A DNA stretch of 15,065 nt from Holosporales bacterium (lineage in GTDB: Bacteria > Pseudomonadota > Alphaproteobacteria > RUG11792). Positions 14,840 through 15,065 of the stretch are shown here, piece by piece. The notes under the pieces are model-generated. The model ran no database searches. It was not told the origin of the DNA and saw only the letters and a program-made list of their open reading frames with translations. Both the position numbers and the translations under genes were made by a program. The stretch lies in NCBI GenBank assembly GCA_031267545.1, contig JAIRYU010000048.1:1-15065 (forward strand), written 5' to 3'. Within the stretch, counting starts at the first letter, position 1; every line of letters begins with the position of its first letter.

Positions 14840-15065
14840 TTATTTTGGGAAATTTAATAATGGAGCTAGTTTCTCAATAAGCAAATCTCTGTTTTTGATG
14901 GTTAGATCGCATTCCCATATTCGTATAACCGTATACCCCAAAGATTTCAGATGTTCAGTAATCTCTTGATCTCTTCTCCTGTTTTTAGAAATTTTGTTTT
15001 GCCAATAATTTTCGTTATCTTTGGGCTTCGTATTTCTACAATCATGACCGTGCCAAAAACACCCG
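14840..15065 (-). CDS. vsr: Vsr-type (very short patch repair) endonuclease, C-terminal part
   Basis: An open frame on the minus strand enters from the right edge and stops at TAA (14840-14842), giving 74 residues. GCFWHGHDC near the visible start matches the Vsr motif GCFWHxHxC. By comparison with E. coli Vsr it keeps the equivalents of zinc ligands Cys66, His71 and Cys73, catalytic His69, and the late ligand Cys117 in IWECDL. KISKNRRRDQE and LGYTVIRIWEC are the typical helix and strand. Vsr nicks next to T:G mismatches formed when 5-methylcytosine deaminates, so it usually accompanies a DNA cytosine methyltransferase, here expected beyond the window. The N-terminal part with the metal-binding Asp is not visible, so intactness cannot be judged. 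The local sequence is AT-rich. Confidence 0.88.
   Translation of the reverse strand, partial: GCFWHGHDCRNTKPKDNENYWQNKISKNRRRDQEITEHLKSLGYTVIRIWECDLTIKNRDLLIEKLAPLLNFPK

Noticed and set aside
14775..14969. A 64-codon plus-strand frame at the right end
   Set aside because: It lies mostly opposite the Vsr-type coding sequence, whose motifs are clear on the minus strand, so it is a shadow frame.

Overview
The window looks like chromosome of a host-associated, deep-branching alphaproteobacterium, plausibly Holosporales- or Rickettsiales-like. This is inferred from the alphaproteobacterial style of SecB, bL28 and the F1 subunits, a ChpT-like phosphotransferase, an amino-acid permease next to a second transporter end, and a DUF2608 secreted HAD-like protein of the kind known from intracellular bacteria. 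No rRNA or tRNA gene, CRISPR array, insertion sequence or phage gene was seen. No stretch over 300 bases lacks a gene; the longest non-coding gaps are about 140 to 180 bases.

Layout. Bases 1-1524 (+): the 3' end of a multi-pass membrane protein, then a complete APC-superfamily amino-acid permease, probably one transcript. Bases 1659-2909 (-): an unrecognised exported protein built of four diverged repeats and richer in GC than its neighbours. Bases 3086-6409 (+): the transcription-repair coupling factor Mfd. Bases 6426-10870 (-): an operon-like block read atpH-atpA-atpG, then a ChpT-like phosphotransferase and trmB. The F1 beta and epsilon genes (atpD, atpC), which normally follow atpG, are not in the window. 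Bases 11014-13227 (+): rpmB (bL28), secB and glmM, divergent from the ATP synthase block. Bases 13361-13525 (+): a 54-residue protein resembling only the extreme C-terminus of anaerobic ribonucleotide reductase NrdD. Bases 13689-14765 (+): the DUF2608 protein with a signal peptide. Bases 14840-15065 (-): the 3' part of a Vsr-type mismatch endonuclease gene that enters from the right edge.

How the parts fit. Most genes are housekeeping: DNA repair (Mfd, Vsr), tRNA modification (TrmB), energy (F1), translation (L28), export (SecB), cell-wall precursor synthesis (GlmM) and cell-cycle signalling (ChpT). The accessory part is the repeat protein and the DUF2608 protein, both with apparent signal peptides and both candidates for periplasmic or host-facing roles. 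Several starts were moved from the longest reading frame because of promoter, Shine-Dalgarno or family evidence (atpH, rpmB, glmM, the NrdD-like gene).

The points most worth following are the four-repeat secreted protein, the stand-alone NrdD tail that keeps the glycyl-radical-like RVxGY motif, the split ATP synthase operon with a possible folded RNA after atpG, and the Vsr fragment, which predicts a cytosine methyltransferase nearby.
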